A DNA stretch of 64,000 bases from RZYY01 sp036794825 (GTDB taxonomy: Bacteria; Bacteroidota; Bacteroidia; Bacteroidales; 4484-276). The translations under genes and the position numbers were made by a program. The stretch covers positions 1 to 64,000 of the forward strand of contig DAIRGA010000022.1 in assembly GCA_036794825.1 (NCBI GenBank). The letters are read 5' to 3'. Of the stretch, positions 10,629 to 19,365 are shown piece after piece; positions within the stretch are counted from its first letter, which is position 1; each line of letters opens with the position of its first letter. A model generated the notes under the pieces. That model did no database searches, was not told the DNA's origin, and was given only the letters and a program-made list of their open reading frames with translations.

Positions 10629-10967
10629 CTAATCCTCCTGAAAAGCAATAGTGTAAATCCTCTCCAGGTCATAACCCAACTGGCTGATGGAGATATACTT
10701 GCTATAGCGTTGAAATTCACGTCCTTCAAAGAAAACCAGTATGCATGGGTTGGCAAAAACCCCGTAATGAGCTGCAATGGCAGGGTGGTTTTCGGCGTTG
10801 ATGAAAACAAGTTTCAATTTTGGAAAGTCCTCACTTACCATCTGCTGAACTTTTGGTCTGAGACTGATACAGGGTGCGCAGCGGTCGCTGTAAAAGTAAA
10901 CCAGCATGCCTTTTTCGTCGGTGAGTAATTGCTGAAACGATTCGAAAGAGTAAGTTCCGTTATTCAT
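10629..10967 (-). CDS. Small thioredoxin-like protein
   Basis: This is a 112-residue single-domain thioredoxin fold without a signal peptide, so it is probably cytoplasmic. The active site is CAPC (Cys30, Cys33), preceded by a beta-strand VYFYSD. The cis-Pro loop is NPCILVFF, in which the residue after Pro is Cys rather than the usual Thr. The length is right for a minimal thioredoxin. The WCGPC tryptophan is replaced by Arg, so it is more likely a redox-active thioredoxin relative than housekeeping TrxA. It lies 205 bp upstream of the adhesin gene on the same strand and is divergent from the lipoprotein at 11264. Confidence 0.85.
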   Translation of the reverse strand: MNNGTYSFESFQQLLTDEKGMLVYFYSDRCAPCISLRPKVQQMVSEDFPKLKLVFINAENHPAIAAHYGVFANPCILVFFEGREFQRYSKYISISQLGYDLERIYTIAFQED

Positions 10968-11226
10968 CTGATGTGATTTTTATGATTATAAACCCTAATC
11001 CCCGGGGTTAGTTCAGGGATTTGACTCACCAGGGTAGGCTTTTCACCCGGAAAACATTTCTGATGACTATCAGGATAAGGTAAATCAGCTGTTAATGAGA
11101 CATCTTTTGGATCATTTTTACAGTTAAATGGTAAACATTTTAAAAACAACACGGTAAGATTACCCGCCTATACTTCACAGAGACAGAAGAATTTTTTTTA
11201 CCGATTCTCAGATCCATCGAAAAAAT

Positions 11227-11234
11227 TACATTTG
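11227..11234 (+). promoter_or_regulatory. -7 promoter element (TACATTTG) of the caspase-like lipoprotein gene
   Basis: TACATTTG matches the Bacteroidota -7 consensus TAnnTTTG and lies 29 bases before the ATG at 11264. No clear TTTG -33 box is visible at the expected distance. The call rests on the -7 element and its position in a divergent intergenic region. Confidence 0.4.
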
Positions 11235-11263
11235 TAACTATTGAACTAAAAACAAAGGGCAAG

Positions 11264-13450
11264 ATGAAAAAAGTATTCTGGTTTTATTTTTTGACATTCT
11301 CTGGTCTAATTACATTGTTTATTGGTAGTTGTAAAAAAGATAAAGATGACAATCCACCTGCTATCACTCAGGAACAAATTCAGGCGATAAAAACCGGATA
11401 CACTGAAGTTGCAGTTACCCTCGATGAAGCCCTGCTTTCGGATGATCCTGTAACGGCTTTTTATCAATCATTGGATGCAATTAAGACCAAAACCGCAGTT
11501 GAAAATGCCTGGAATGACAGCACCTCTTTTTTTGTAAAATTTGAGCATGGCGGAATTGTTGGCTGGACTATAGTGACCGATATTTATACGCCTGAATCAG
11601 AAAGTAGTCCGAAAGAAAATCCCGGAGTGCTAAAAGGTAAAGGAAATCCGGTGTTGGTGGGCAACAAGGACGTTTGCCTGATAAACCAGCAATACGGTGA
11701 CGAATCCCGGCCACATAACCTGGAACTCATCGAACACCTAAGCCAGTCATTTTCAGATAAAGGCTTTTTAGTTACAGTGAGAAATGGCGAGGAAGCGAGC
11801 ATTGACTACATCAAAAAGAATTTAAGTGACTTTGGAACTATTTTCTACATCAGCCATGGCGGTTACGACCACCTCTTGGACCTGACATGGATCCTAACAG
11901 GAGAGGTTGCCGGATCATTACCCATTGATTCAATAATTCACAAGTATTACAATGATTGGATTGAAAACAAATTAGCCATTATTTCATGTAAAGAAGAAAT
12001 AAACGGGAAAGAAGTAATAGTTCCTTTTTACTCGTTTTCAGAAGAGTTTATCAATGCTGAATTTCCTGACGGGATTTTTCCAAAATCGATGATTTACCTG
12101 GTTGCCTGTCAGGGTTTGATGGACGCTGACAGAGAAATTGCAGGAAGCCTGGTAAAAAAAGGAGCCGGTGTGGTGATAGGGTGGACTTATTCCAACTGCA
12201 AAGGTCAAAGTACAGGCCGGAGCATGTTTGATTACCTTCTTGATGGCTTTACATGCATTGAAACCATAAATGAACTGTTGACCATGGAGCAGATTGTAGA
12301 TAATTGCACGGGGTACGAAGCCTATCTCACCTGGTGGCCACTTGACACAGGAGGCGACTACTGCCTGATAAATAACAGGCCTGAAATAGTAACTACTCCC
12401 GCATTTCAAATCACAGAAACATCGGCTACAACTGGTGGAAATATTATCTCAGACGCAGGATTGCCGGTACTTGCCAGAGGCGTTTGCTATAGCAGGGCCC
12501 CAAATCCGACCATCTTCAATAATGACACTACATTAAACGGGTCAGGCACAGGCGAATTCAGGAGCTATCTCAAAGGTCTTGATCCTTTGACAGATTATTA
12601 TGTAAGAGCCTACGCAACCAATTCCAAGATGACATCTTACGGCGATGAAATAATTTTCAAAACAAAGGAGAGCTTCCTTGCATCAGTTACAACCTATGCC
12701 GTTTCCGAAAGTAATGTGTATAAAAACTTTGCTTTATGTGGCGGAAATGTTACAAATACCGGAGGTGCGCCGGTTACGGAAAGAGGAATTTGCTGGGACA
12801 CGCAACCCAACCCTACGATTTTTAACAATAAACTTCCAATGGGAACTGGCCAGGGGGGATTTTGGGATACAATTTCAGGTTTACTGCCGCTGACAACTTA
12901 TCACATCAGAGCCTACGCAGTGAACTTTTCCGGCGTTTCTTACGGAGCCGACGTTGAATTTACCACCAAACAACATGCACTGGGCGACACTTATGGTGGT
13001 GGAATCATCGCTTACTTCTGGACAGAAATGGACCCGGGATATGTTCCCGGTGAACAACACGGTCTTATTGTGGCTCCTTCCGACCAGGCTTCAGATGCTC
13101 TTTGGGGATGTTATGGAACCCCGATTCATGGTACTTCGCCCGACAATGCAGCAGGTCCCGCAAACACTTTGGCTATCGTTACGGCCTGCAATGAACCCGG
13201 CATTGCTGCCCGGCTTTGCCACGACCTGGTTTTAAATGGTTATGATGACTGGTTCTTACCAAGTTCCTATGCTCTCGCAGGTATTTGTGCTTTTAAGGAT
13301 ATCATTGGAGGATTTTCAGCAGGTAATTACTGGACATCTACCAACTACGCCGCGAATATGGCTGAGACAATAGATTTCCCGAGTGGATGTCTCATAGAGG
13401 AAATTCCAAAAAACGCTGCATGTTTTGTCAGGGCTGCAAGAGAGTTCTAA
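11264..13450 (+). CDS. Lipoprotein with caspase-like (clan CD) domain, two FN3-like repeats and a C-terminal DUF1566 domain
   Basis: This 728-residue protein has a lipobox (FIGSC, Cys23) followed by a charged linker, so it is probably anchored in the outer membrane. Residues about 130-330 look like a gingipain/caspase-type fold. The sequence YISHGG supplies a candidate catalytic His198, and YLVACQG supplies a candidate Cys282 at the end of the next hydrophobic strand. Both contexts are typical of clan CD peptidases. Two FN3-like repeats follow (about 375-470 and 475-570; RGVCYS or RGICWD near the start, YYVRAYA or YHIRAYA near the end). Residues 571-728 form a DUF1566/Lcl-type domain (WFLPSSYAL, YWTSTNY). 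The substrate is unknown. A protease role is inferred from the dyad only. Confidence 0.75.
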   Translation: MKKVFWFYFLTFSGLITLFIGSCKKDKDDNPPAITQEQIQAIKTGYTEVAVTLDEALLSDDPVTAFYQSLDAIKTKTAVENAWNDSTSFFVKFEHGGIVGWTIVTDIYTPESESSPKENPGVLKGKGNPVLVGNKDVCLINQQYGDESRPHNLELIEHLSQSFSDKGFLVTVRNGEEASIDYIKKNLSDFGTIFYISHGGYDHLLDLTWILTGEVAGSLPIDSIIHKYYNDWIENKLAIISCKEEINGKEVIVPFYSFSEEFINAEFPDGIFPKSMIYLVACQGLMDADREIAGSLVKKGAGVVIGWTYSNCKGQSTGRSMFDYLLDGFTCIETINELLTMEQIVDNCTGYEAYLTWWPLDTGGDYCLINNRPEIVTTPAFQITETSATTGGNIISDAGLPVLARGVCYSRAPNPTIFNNDTTLNGSGTGEFRSYLKGLDPLTDYYVRAYATNSKMTSYGDEIIFKTKESFLASVTTYAVSESNVYKNFALCGGNVTNTGGAPVTERGICWDTQPNPTIFNNKLPMGTGQGGFWDTISGLLPLTTYHIRAYAVNFSGVSYGADVEFTTKQHALGDTYGGGIIAYFWTEMDPGYVPGEQHGLIVAPSDQASDALWGCYGTPIHGTSPDNAAGPANTLAIVTACNEPGIAARLCHDLVLNGYDDWFLPSSYALAGICAFKDIIGGFSAGNYWTSTNYAANMAETIDFPSGCLIEEIPKNAACFVRAAREF

Positions 13451-13776
13451 AAGTTGACTATCGGTATCAGTCAGTAAAAAAGCAGGTTGTCAATCAATTG
13501 AGAGGGAACTGTTTTTTTGGGTCTCAATTTACAATCGAATCATAATGACGCAAGTTAACAGGGTCTCGGGCGCGCGTAAATCGCCTTGTGTTTTGAAAGT
13601 TTTTTTACTCCCTATAAGGAATTCCCAATCATTATCATTAGATTATTGTTTGTCAAGAGTTTATGTCATTTTCCACAAGCTATGATTGGATGCAGAGGCC
13701 AGACGATATACCCGAAAATAATAAGCTCCAACCTGAAACAGGCTGGAGCTAAAATTTTATTGTCTGATTGGAAATC
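13451..13776. other. Convergent intergenic region
   Basis: This stretch of 326 bp lies between two converging genes. Its right end holds the terminator of the TlpA-like gene. I see no gene, repeat or recognisable RNA in the rest. Confidence 0.5.
13724..13750 (-). terminator. Rho-independent terminator of the TlpA-like gene / mre operon
   Basis: AGCTCCAACCTG and CAGGCTGGAGCT form a 12 bp stem with one G-T wobble and an AAA loop. On the minus strand it is followed by TTATTATTTT. It starts about 27 bases after the stop at 13777 and probably ends the transcript that contains mreBCD. Confidence 0.85.
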
Positions 13777-14862
13777 TTACGGCATCAGTTCGGCCAGTTT
13801 GGCTTCCAGTTGCTCGCCGCGCAGGTTTTTGGCGATGATAATCCCGTTGGGGTCAAGCAGGAAGTTGGCTGGAATGGAGCTGACGCTATACAATCTGGAA
13901 GCTTCGTTGTTCCAGTATTGCAGGTCGGAAACCTGCGGCCAGGTCAGTTTATCGTCGGCAACGCCTTTTAGCCATGCGTCCCTGTCGCGGTCGAGCGAAA
14001 CGCCGAAGATTTCGAAACCTTTCGGGTTGTATTTGGCATAAGCAGCAACCAGGCTGGGATTCTCAATCCGGCAGGGCTGACACCATGAAGCCCAGAAATC
14101 AATGAGCACATATTTTCCCCTGAACGAATCAAGCGAAATCGGGTTGCCATCCGGATCGTTTTGCGAAAATACCGGAGCTTCGCGCCCAATGGCGAGCTGA
14201 AGCAGCTTTTCCAGTTCCTCGTTCAGCATAGTATAATAAATTGATGTATGAACCGAAGCATCAAGTTTGTTTCTTAATTCATCAACTTTTTCTGCTTCAA
14301 AGGATTGCAGGTTTGTATAAAGCAGGAATGGGGCGACAACGCTGCTGGTGTTGGCCTCAACAAAGCTGAGAATATGGCTGTTCCTTTCGGCTTCAATCAC
14401 CACAGCGCGTTCTTCAATAGCTTTTTTGGTGGCTTCGTCACCACGTGCGGAGGCTTCGCGGTACTGGTTCGAAATAATCTCAAACTCATCGTCCCAGGCA
14501 TGCAGTTCGTTCTGAAGCTTGTCGTACAAAGCCTGCGTTGGCAAACCATCATAAACGGGTTGGTCAAAGGTTCCTGTAATGCTGAGTTTGCCCGGCTCAA
14601 CGAAAAATCCGAGGTACTTGTTATCGGCTTTAAAGTGCAGATAGTACATCTCGGGAATTTCAACGATACCCTTGAAGTCGAATTTCCCCTTTTTCACCTG
14701 CATCGAATCAACAGGAAGAAGGTCGTTGTCCACAAACCTGGCAAGAACTACCCAATCTTCGGTGGCCTGGGGTATGTTTCCGGATATTTCGAACTGGTTT
14801 TTGGGCTGGCTGCACGAAAAAAGCAACAACCCTGCAAAAAGAACTAAAATGAAATTTCTCAT
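13777..14862 (-). CDS. TlpA-like thioredoxin lipoprotein (DUF4369 plus AhpC/TSA-type thioredoxin)
   Basis: This 361-residue lipoprotein (lipobox LLFSC, Cys17) has an N-terminal DUF4369-like beta domain (about 20-110) and a helical linker (115-225). A TlpA/ResA-type thioredoxin domain follows, with active site WCQPC (Cys261, Cys264). It is expected to act as an envelope thiol-disulfide reductase. It lies 43 bp after mreD on the same strand and ahead of a strong terminator, so it is probably the last gene of the mre operon. The architecture is common in Bacteroidota. Confidence 0.9.
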   Translation of the reverse strand: MRNFILVLFAGLLLFSCSQPKNQFEISGNIPQATEDWVVLARFVDNDLLPVDSMQVKKGKFDFKGIVEIPEMYYLHFKADNKYLGFFVEPGKLSITGTFDQPVYDGLPTQALYDKLQNELHAWDDEFEIISNQYREASARGDEATKKAIEERAVVIEAERNSHILSFVEANTSSVVAPFLLYTNLQSFEAEKVDELRNKLDASVHTSIYYTMLNEELEKLLQLAIGREAPVFSQNDPDGNPISLDSFRGKYVLIDFWASWCQPCRIENPSLVAAYAKYNPKGFEIFGVSLDRDRDAWLKGVADDKLTWPQVSDLQYWNNEASRLYSVSSIPANFLLDPNGIIIAKNLRGEQLEAKLAELMP

Positions 14863-14905
14863 GACAATAGTTTTGGTTTTTGATTATTAATGAAAGAATT
14901 GAATT

Positions 14906-15412
14906 TCAATGTTTTTCTGGTTTGTAAAAGAGAAACTGCCCGGTTAAGACCAGGAAAAGGGTGGCCAGTGAGCTAAAAAGAACCCTGAGCAAAGTTTGGC
15001 TGAACTCTGCAAAACTGAATGATTCGAGGAAAAAGAGCAGAGTATGATGTATTAAGATCAGGATTGCCGAGTAAAACATAAACCAGGAAAACCCGGAAGT
15101 TTTAATACCGGGGGATTGCAGAATTTCGTAATCTTTTCCTGATGTCAGCAGCCGGATAACCAGGGGGCGCAAAAAGGCCATGCTCACTGCTGCGGCAGCG
15201 TGTAAGCCAAGCGAGTTGGAGAAAAAATCCACCCCCAGCCCGAGCAAAAAGGAAGAGAGCAGCAAAACCCAGCCTTTGGTTTCGTAAGGAAGAAGAAGAA
15301 TGAAATAGACATAAATGGCCGGATAGATGTAAGCGCCCACCGAAACGTGGTTAAATACCAGTCCCTGAAGCAGCAATACAACAACAAACCTGATAGCATT
15401 TTGCAAAACCAT
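14906..15412 (-). CDS. mreD: Rod shape-determining membrane protein MreD
   Basis: This 168-residue protein is almost entirely hydrophobic, with about five membrane segments and the MreD-typical phrase LLGLGVDFFS. It begins 8 bp after the mreC stop. In the family, MreD links MreC and the MreB filament to the elongation machinery of the cell wall. The sequence is poorly conserved as usual, and the assignment rests mainly on the mreB-mreC-mreD order. Confidence 0.9.
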   Translation of the reverse strand: MVLQNAIRFVVVLLLQGLVFNHVSVGAYIYPAIYVYFILLLPYETKGWVLLLSSFLLGLGVDFFSNSLGLHAAAAVSMAFLRPLVIRLLTSGKDYEILQSPGIKTSGFSWFMFYSAILILIHHTLLFFLESFSFAEFSQTLLRVLFSSLATLFLVLTGQFLFYKPEKH

Positions 15413-15420
15413 CTCTTTCC

Positions 15421-16323
15421 TTATTGCGTTTGACTTTGTGATTCCTGTAATCTCATTAACTCGCTCCTCATGAGGTTGTTCACCACATACACATAAGACA
15501 GTTTGTTGAAATCGGCTGAAAATCTGACCGTAACCTGGTAAAAACTGGCGCCTGATTCGAGTTTGGCTTCTTCCACGGTACCAATTAAAACACCCTCTGG
15601 ATACACATGAGAGTAACCGCTGGATACAATCGAGTCGCCGGGAAATATCTGCACATGCGATGGAATATCAACCAATTTTCCCATACGATAGCTTGTTCCA
15701 TCCCAAAGCAGCGAACCAACCTGGTTGGAGGATTTATGCTTTGAACTCACGCGCGAATTACGGTTGAGCACCGACATCACCGAACTAAAATTGCTTGAAA
15801 CCTCCACCACCTGCCCCACAAGGCCATTGGGAGCGATTACCGCCATGTTTGGCCTTACACCCTGAAGACTTCCTTTGTTGAGCTTCAGATAGTTATTCCG
15901 CCGGTTCACCGAGTTGCTGATTACCTTGGCTGCAATAAACTCAAATTGCCTTATTAACTTGCTGGTGTCGGTAAGTGTGGAATTTTCCGGGAAGTTTTGC
16001 CCGGTAGCGTAATAACCTGTGATGACACCGCTGTCGGGTGGAGGCACATTTTCAATACCTGTATTGAGATAAAGATACTTCGCCCGTGAAAGCAGTCTGG
16101 CATTCTCCTCGGCAAGAGCCTTATTGGCGCTTTTGAGTTTCAGGTAATCCGAAAAATTACTGGTTAATGATAGCAAACCGCCTGTAAATCCGTTGGTTGT
16201 ATTGATTAAGATAGTTCGCTGATAATAATTGTTTTGCGACATCAGCATCAGCGAAACGATTATCAGTATCAGGTAAAGGAAGTAAAACGAATTCCTCCAG
16301 ATAAATGCGAAAAGATTTTGCAT
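15421..16323 (-). CDS. mreC: Rod shape-determining protein MreC
   Basis: This 300-residue protein has one N-terminal membrane helix (about 10-30) and a short coiled coil (about 60-85). The periplasmic double beta-barrel is typical of MreC (SVNRRNNYLKLNKG, MAVIAPNGLVGQV, PGDSIVSSGYSHVYPEGVLIG). It scaffolds cell-wall elongation enzymes along MreB. The gene lies 25 bp after mreB. Confidence 0.95.
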   Translation of the reverse strand: MQNLFAFIWRNSFYFLYLILIIVSLMLMSQNNYYQRTILINTTNGFTGGLLSLTSNFSDYLKLKSANKALAEENARLLSRAKYLYLNTGIENVPPPDSGVITGYYATGQNFPENSTLTDTSKLIRQFEFIAAKVISNSVNRRNNYLKLNKGSLQGVRPNMAVIAPNGLVGQVVEVSSNFSSVMSVLNRNSRVSSKHKSSNQVGSLLWDGTSYRMGKLVDIPSHVQIFPGDSIVSSGYSHVYPEGVLIGTVEEAKLESGASFYQVTVRFSADFNKLSYVYVVNNLMRSELMRLQESQSQTQ

Positions 16324-16348
16324 TTGTGCAGCTTAGTGAACGGCAGAG

Positions 16349-17371
16349 TTACTTTATTAAGAAGGTAAACTTGTCGAAATTCTTGAGTGCGATACCGGTT
16401 CCGCGTGCCACTGCTCTCAGTGGATCTTCAGCTACGTGAATGGGCAATTTGGTTTTCAGGTGCAAACGTTTGTCGAGGCCGCGCAGCATCGAGCCGCCGC
16501 CGGCCAGGTAAATGCCTGTGCGGAAGATATCAGCCGACAACTCTGGTGGAGTCATCTCAAGAGCCTGCAGCACAGCGGTTTCTATTTTTGAAATGGATTT
16601 GTCGAGGCAATGAGCAATTTCGGTATAATTGACCACGATCTCTTTGGGAATACCGGTAAGCATATCGCGTCCGTGAACAGCAAAATCATCAGGTGGATTA
16701 TCAAGCTCGGGCAGTGCAGCGCCGACCTCTATTTTGATGCGTTCGGCAGTGCGTTCACCAATGTTGATGTTGTGCTGCTTGCGCATGTAGTCCTCGATGT
16801 CGGCATTGAAGTCGTCGCCGGCAATGCGGATGGATTTGTTGTTTACAATACCGCCGAGCGCAATAACGGCAATCTCGCTTGTACCGCCACCTATATCAAT
16901 AATCATGTTCCCGGTGGGTTCCAGCACATCTATTCCGATTCCGATAGCGGCAGCCATAGGTTCGTGGATCAGTTTTACCTCTTTGGCTCCAGCCTGTTCG
17001 GCGGAGTCCTTTACGGCACGCTCTTCAACCTCTGTGATCCCGGAAGGGATGCAGATAACCATTTTCAATGCCGGTGGAAATAATGATCCCCGGATACCGA
17101 TCATTTTTATCATCTCCCTTATCATGAATTCGGCGGCCTGAAAGTCGGCAATTACACCATCGCGCAAAGGCCGGATGGTCTTTATGTTTTCGTGGGTTTT
17201 GCCATGCATCATCTGCGCGCGCTTGCCCACAGCGATTATTTTGCCCGAGCTTCGCTCAATGGCTACTATAGAGGGTTCATCAACAACTACTTTGTCGTTA
17301 TATATTATGATTGTATTGGCCGTGCCAAGATCAATCGCAATTTCTTTGGTAAAAAATGAAAACAAGCCCAT
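16349..17371 (-). CDS. mreB: Rod shape-determining actin homologue MreB
   Basis: The protein has 340 residues, the full family length. Actin-fold nucleotide motifs are clear: phosphate 1 (IDLGTANTIIIY), phosphate 2 (IDIGGGTSEIAVIAL) and the adenosine motif (LAGGGSMLRGLD). It forms membrane-bound filaments that direct lateral wall synthesis. It is the first gene of the mreBCD cluster, 61 bp after purH, with its own -7 box in the gap. Confidence 0.97.
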   Translation of the reverse strand: MGLFSFFTKEIAIDLGTANTIIIYNDKVVVDEPSIVAIERSSGKIIAVGKRAQMMHGKTHENIKTIRPLRDGVIADFQAAEFMIREMIKMIGIRGSLFPPALKMVICIPSGITEVEERAVKDSAEQAGAKEVKLIHEPMAAAIGIGIDVLEPTGNMIIDIGGGTSEIAVIALGGIVNNKSIRIAGDDFNADIEDYMRKQHNINIGERTAERIKIEVGAALPELDNPPDDFAVHGRDMLTGIPKEIVVNYTEIAHCLDKSISKIETAVLQALEMTPPELSADIFRTGIYLAGGGSMLRGLDKRLHLKTKLPIHVAEDPLRAVARGTGIALKNFDKFTFLIK

Positions 17372-17417
17372 ATTTTCTGGTTATAAAATCTTCAATTCAT
17401 GTTTGGTAAAATCAAAC

Positions 17418-17426
17418 GCAAAACTA
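17418..17426 (-). promoter_or_regulatory. -7 promoter element (TAGTTTTGC) of mreB
   Basis: TAGTTTTGC on the minus strand matches TAnnTTTGC exactly. It lies 47 bases upstream of the mreB start, in the 61 bp purH-mreB gap. This suggests that mreBCD can be transcribed separately from purH. Confidence 0.5.
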
Positions 17427-17432
17427 CTCTTT

Positions 17433-18965
17433 TTAATGTTTAAAATGTCGTATCCCGGTAAATACCATTGAAATACCTTTATTGTTGCAAAACTCAACCG
17501 AGTCGCTGTCTTTCACTGACCCACCCGGCTGAATCACTGCTGTGATACCCTCTTTTTGTGCAATTTCCACTGAGTCGGCAAATGGGAAAAACGCATCCGA
17601 CGCCATTACTGCCCCATGCAGGTCAAATCCGAATGATTTCGCCTTCTCGATGGCGTGCTTCACTGCATCAACCCTTGATGTCTGGCCTATTCCGCTGCCG
17701 ATGAGCTGCTTGTTTTTTGCCAGGACGATGGCGTTGGATTTGGTATGCTTCACAATTTTGTTGGCAAAAAGGAGGTCTTCAATCTCAGCCTCCGTTGGTT
17801 TGGCATCGGTAACGAAATTCAACGATGCCTGAGTCTCCTGCACCAGGTCTTTGTCTTGTAAAAGTACGCCGTTGAGCAGTGATTTAAACTGCTTTTCAGG
17901 TAGTTGGAAATCTTTTCTTCGAAGGATTATCCTGTTTTTCTTTTGCTTGAGCAGCTCCAGTGCGGTTTGTTCGAAATCCGGAGCAATAAGCACTTCGAAA
18001 AAGAGCTCGCTGATTCCCGAAGCAGTATCATAATCTACTGGTCTGTTTGTAATTATCACTCCTCCGAATGCTGACAACGGATCGCCGGCCAGCGCTGCGT
18101 TCCAGGCTTCGGAGAGATTGTTGCGGCAGGCAAGTCCGCAGGCATTGTTGTGCTTGAGGATGGCTACAACGGTTTCATCAAATTCTTCGGCGAGGCTTAT
18201 GGCGGCATCAATGTCGTTCAGGTTGTTGTAAGAAATGGCTTTCCCGTTGAGCTGTTCGAAAAGCCCGGTAAGGTTTCCAAAGAAATTTCCTTCCTGATGC
18301 GGATTTTCGCCATAACGCATTGGACTTACATCAACAATACTCTGCTTGAAGACCGGCAACTTCGCCTCTCGGTTAAACCAGTTGAAAATAGCGGTATCGT
18401 AATGCGTCGAAACATTGAAAGCGTGTGCGGCAAAGAGTTTCCTCTCTTCGAAGGTAGTGCTGCCATTGTTCTTTTCATAAACCTCAAGAAATCCGGCATA
18501 ATGCTCAATGGAAGGCACGATTACGACATCACGGAAATTTTTAGCTGCTGCTCTGATAAGACTGATACCGCCAATGTCAATTTTTTCGATGATTTCCTGC
18601 TCGTTATCAGTGCTTTGGAGCGTTGTTTCGAACGGGTAGAGGTCAACAATCACGAGGTCAATGGAGGGAATGCTGTATTGCTCGAACTCCTGTTGATCGG
18701 TTTCATGGTCGCGGCGGCCAAGAATTCCGCCGAAAATCAGCGGATGCAGCGTTTTCACCCTGCCGCCCAGAATGGAAGGGTAGGAGGTAATATCTTCCAC
18801 CTTTTGGGCCGGAAAGCCTTGCTTTACAAGGTAATCGTAGGTTCCACCGGTGGAGATGATCTGCACTCCATGGCTCAGCAGCGATTTAACGATGGCGTCA
18901 ATCCCGCTTTTGTAGTAAACCGATATTAGTGCAGTGGATATTTTATTGGAGGATAATGTGCTCAC
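17433..18965 (-). CDS. purH: Bifunctional AICAR formyltransferase / IMP cyclohydrolase PurH
   Basis: This 510-residue enzyme catalyses the last two steps of de novo IMP synthesis in the cytoplasm. The N-terminal MGS-like cyclohydrolase domain (about 1-140) shows ISTGGTYDYL and GGRVKTLHPLIFGGIL. The C-terminal transformylase domain shows KHNNACG, GDPLSAFGG, DAFFPFADSVE and IQPGGSVKD. The length is normal. It lies just upstream of mreB on the same strand. Confidence 0.97.
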   Translation of the reverse strand: MSTLSSNKISTALISVYYKSGIDAIVKSLLSHGVQIISTGGTYDYLVKQGFPAQKVEDITSYPSILGGRVKTLHPLIFGGILGRRDHETDQQEFEQYSIPSIDLVIVDLYPFETTLQSTDNEQEIIEKIDIGGISLIRAAAKNFRDVVIVPSIEHYAGFLEVYEKNNGSTTFEERKLFAAHAFNVSTHYDTAIFNWFNREAKLPVFKQSIVDVSPMRYGENPHQEGNFFGNLTGLFEQLNGKAISYNNLNDIDAAISLAEEFDETVVAILKHNNACGLACRNNLSEAWNAALAGDPLSAFGGVIITNRPVDYDTASGISELFFEVLIAPDFEQTALELLKQKKNRIILRRKDFQLPEKQFKSLLNGVLLQDKDLVQETQASLNFVTDAKPTEAEIEDLLFANKIVKHTKSNAIVLAKNKQLIGSGIGQTSRVDAVKHAIEKAKSFGFDLHGAVMASDAFFPFADSVEIAQKEGITAVIQPGGSVKDSDSVEFCNNKGISMVFTGIRHFKH

Positions 18966-19365
18966 TATCTGGTGATTTAGCTTCTTTTTGTTTGCGAAAA
19001 ACGCGCTGCAAAAATATAGAAAAATGGACAGGAAGATGCTAATGGTTCTCTTTAGATGATAATTTATTAGGGATGACGGTAAATGCCTACCAGAATGTAG
19101 AAATTTCTTGTACCCAAGTCAAATCATTTACTAAAACAATTGAAAATCAGGGCAGGAATCTGTAAAAGAAATGACTTGCATACCTGGTATTTGTAAAAGC
19201 TGGTAATAAGTTTGATTGCAGCAGGAAAAGCTCAATATTAGGTTTTCGATTTTGATAAAGCAGGTCAAATTATTCCTTACGCTGGCAATTGAAAGAAAAA
19301 TAGTACGTTTGACTCGAAGTTTACTGGAACGGATTTGAGATCAAAACCAAAAACGCTGTCTTTTC
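18966..19365. other. Divergent promoter region between purH and the MacB-like permease
   Basis: This 400 bp region carries a -7 box for purH (minus strand, 19016-19008) and TACGTTTG at 19304-19311 (plus strand), 55 bases before the permease start. I found no gene, stable hairpin or known riboswitch motif in the rest. Confidence 0.4.
19008..19016 (-). promoter_or_regulatory. -7 promoter element (TATTTTTGC) of purH
   Basis: TATTTTTGC on the minus strand matches TAnnTTTGC and lies 43 bases upstream of the purH start. No exact -33 TTTG is present at the ideal spacing. Confidence 0.45.

Noticed and set aside
18150..18929. 259-codon plus-strand frame opposite purH
   Set aside because: purH on the minus strand is certain and complete; this frame has no domain, signal or start context.
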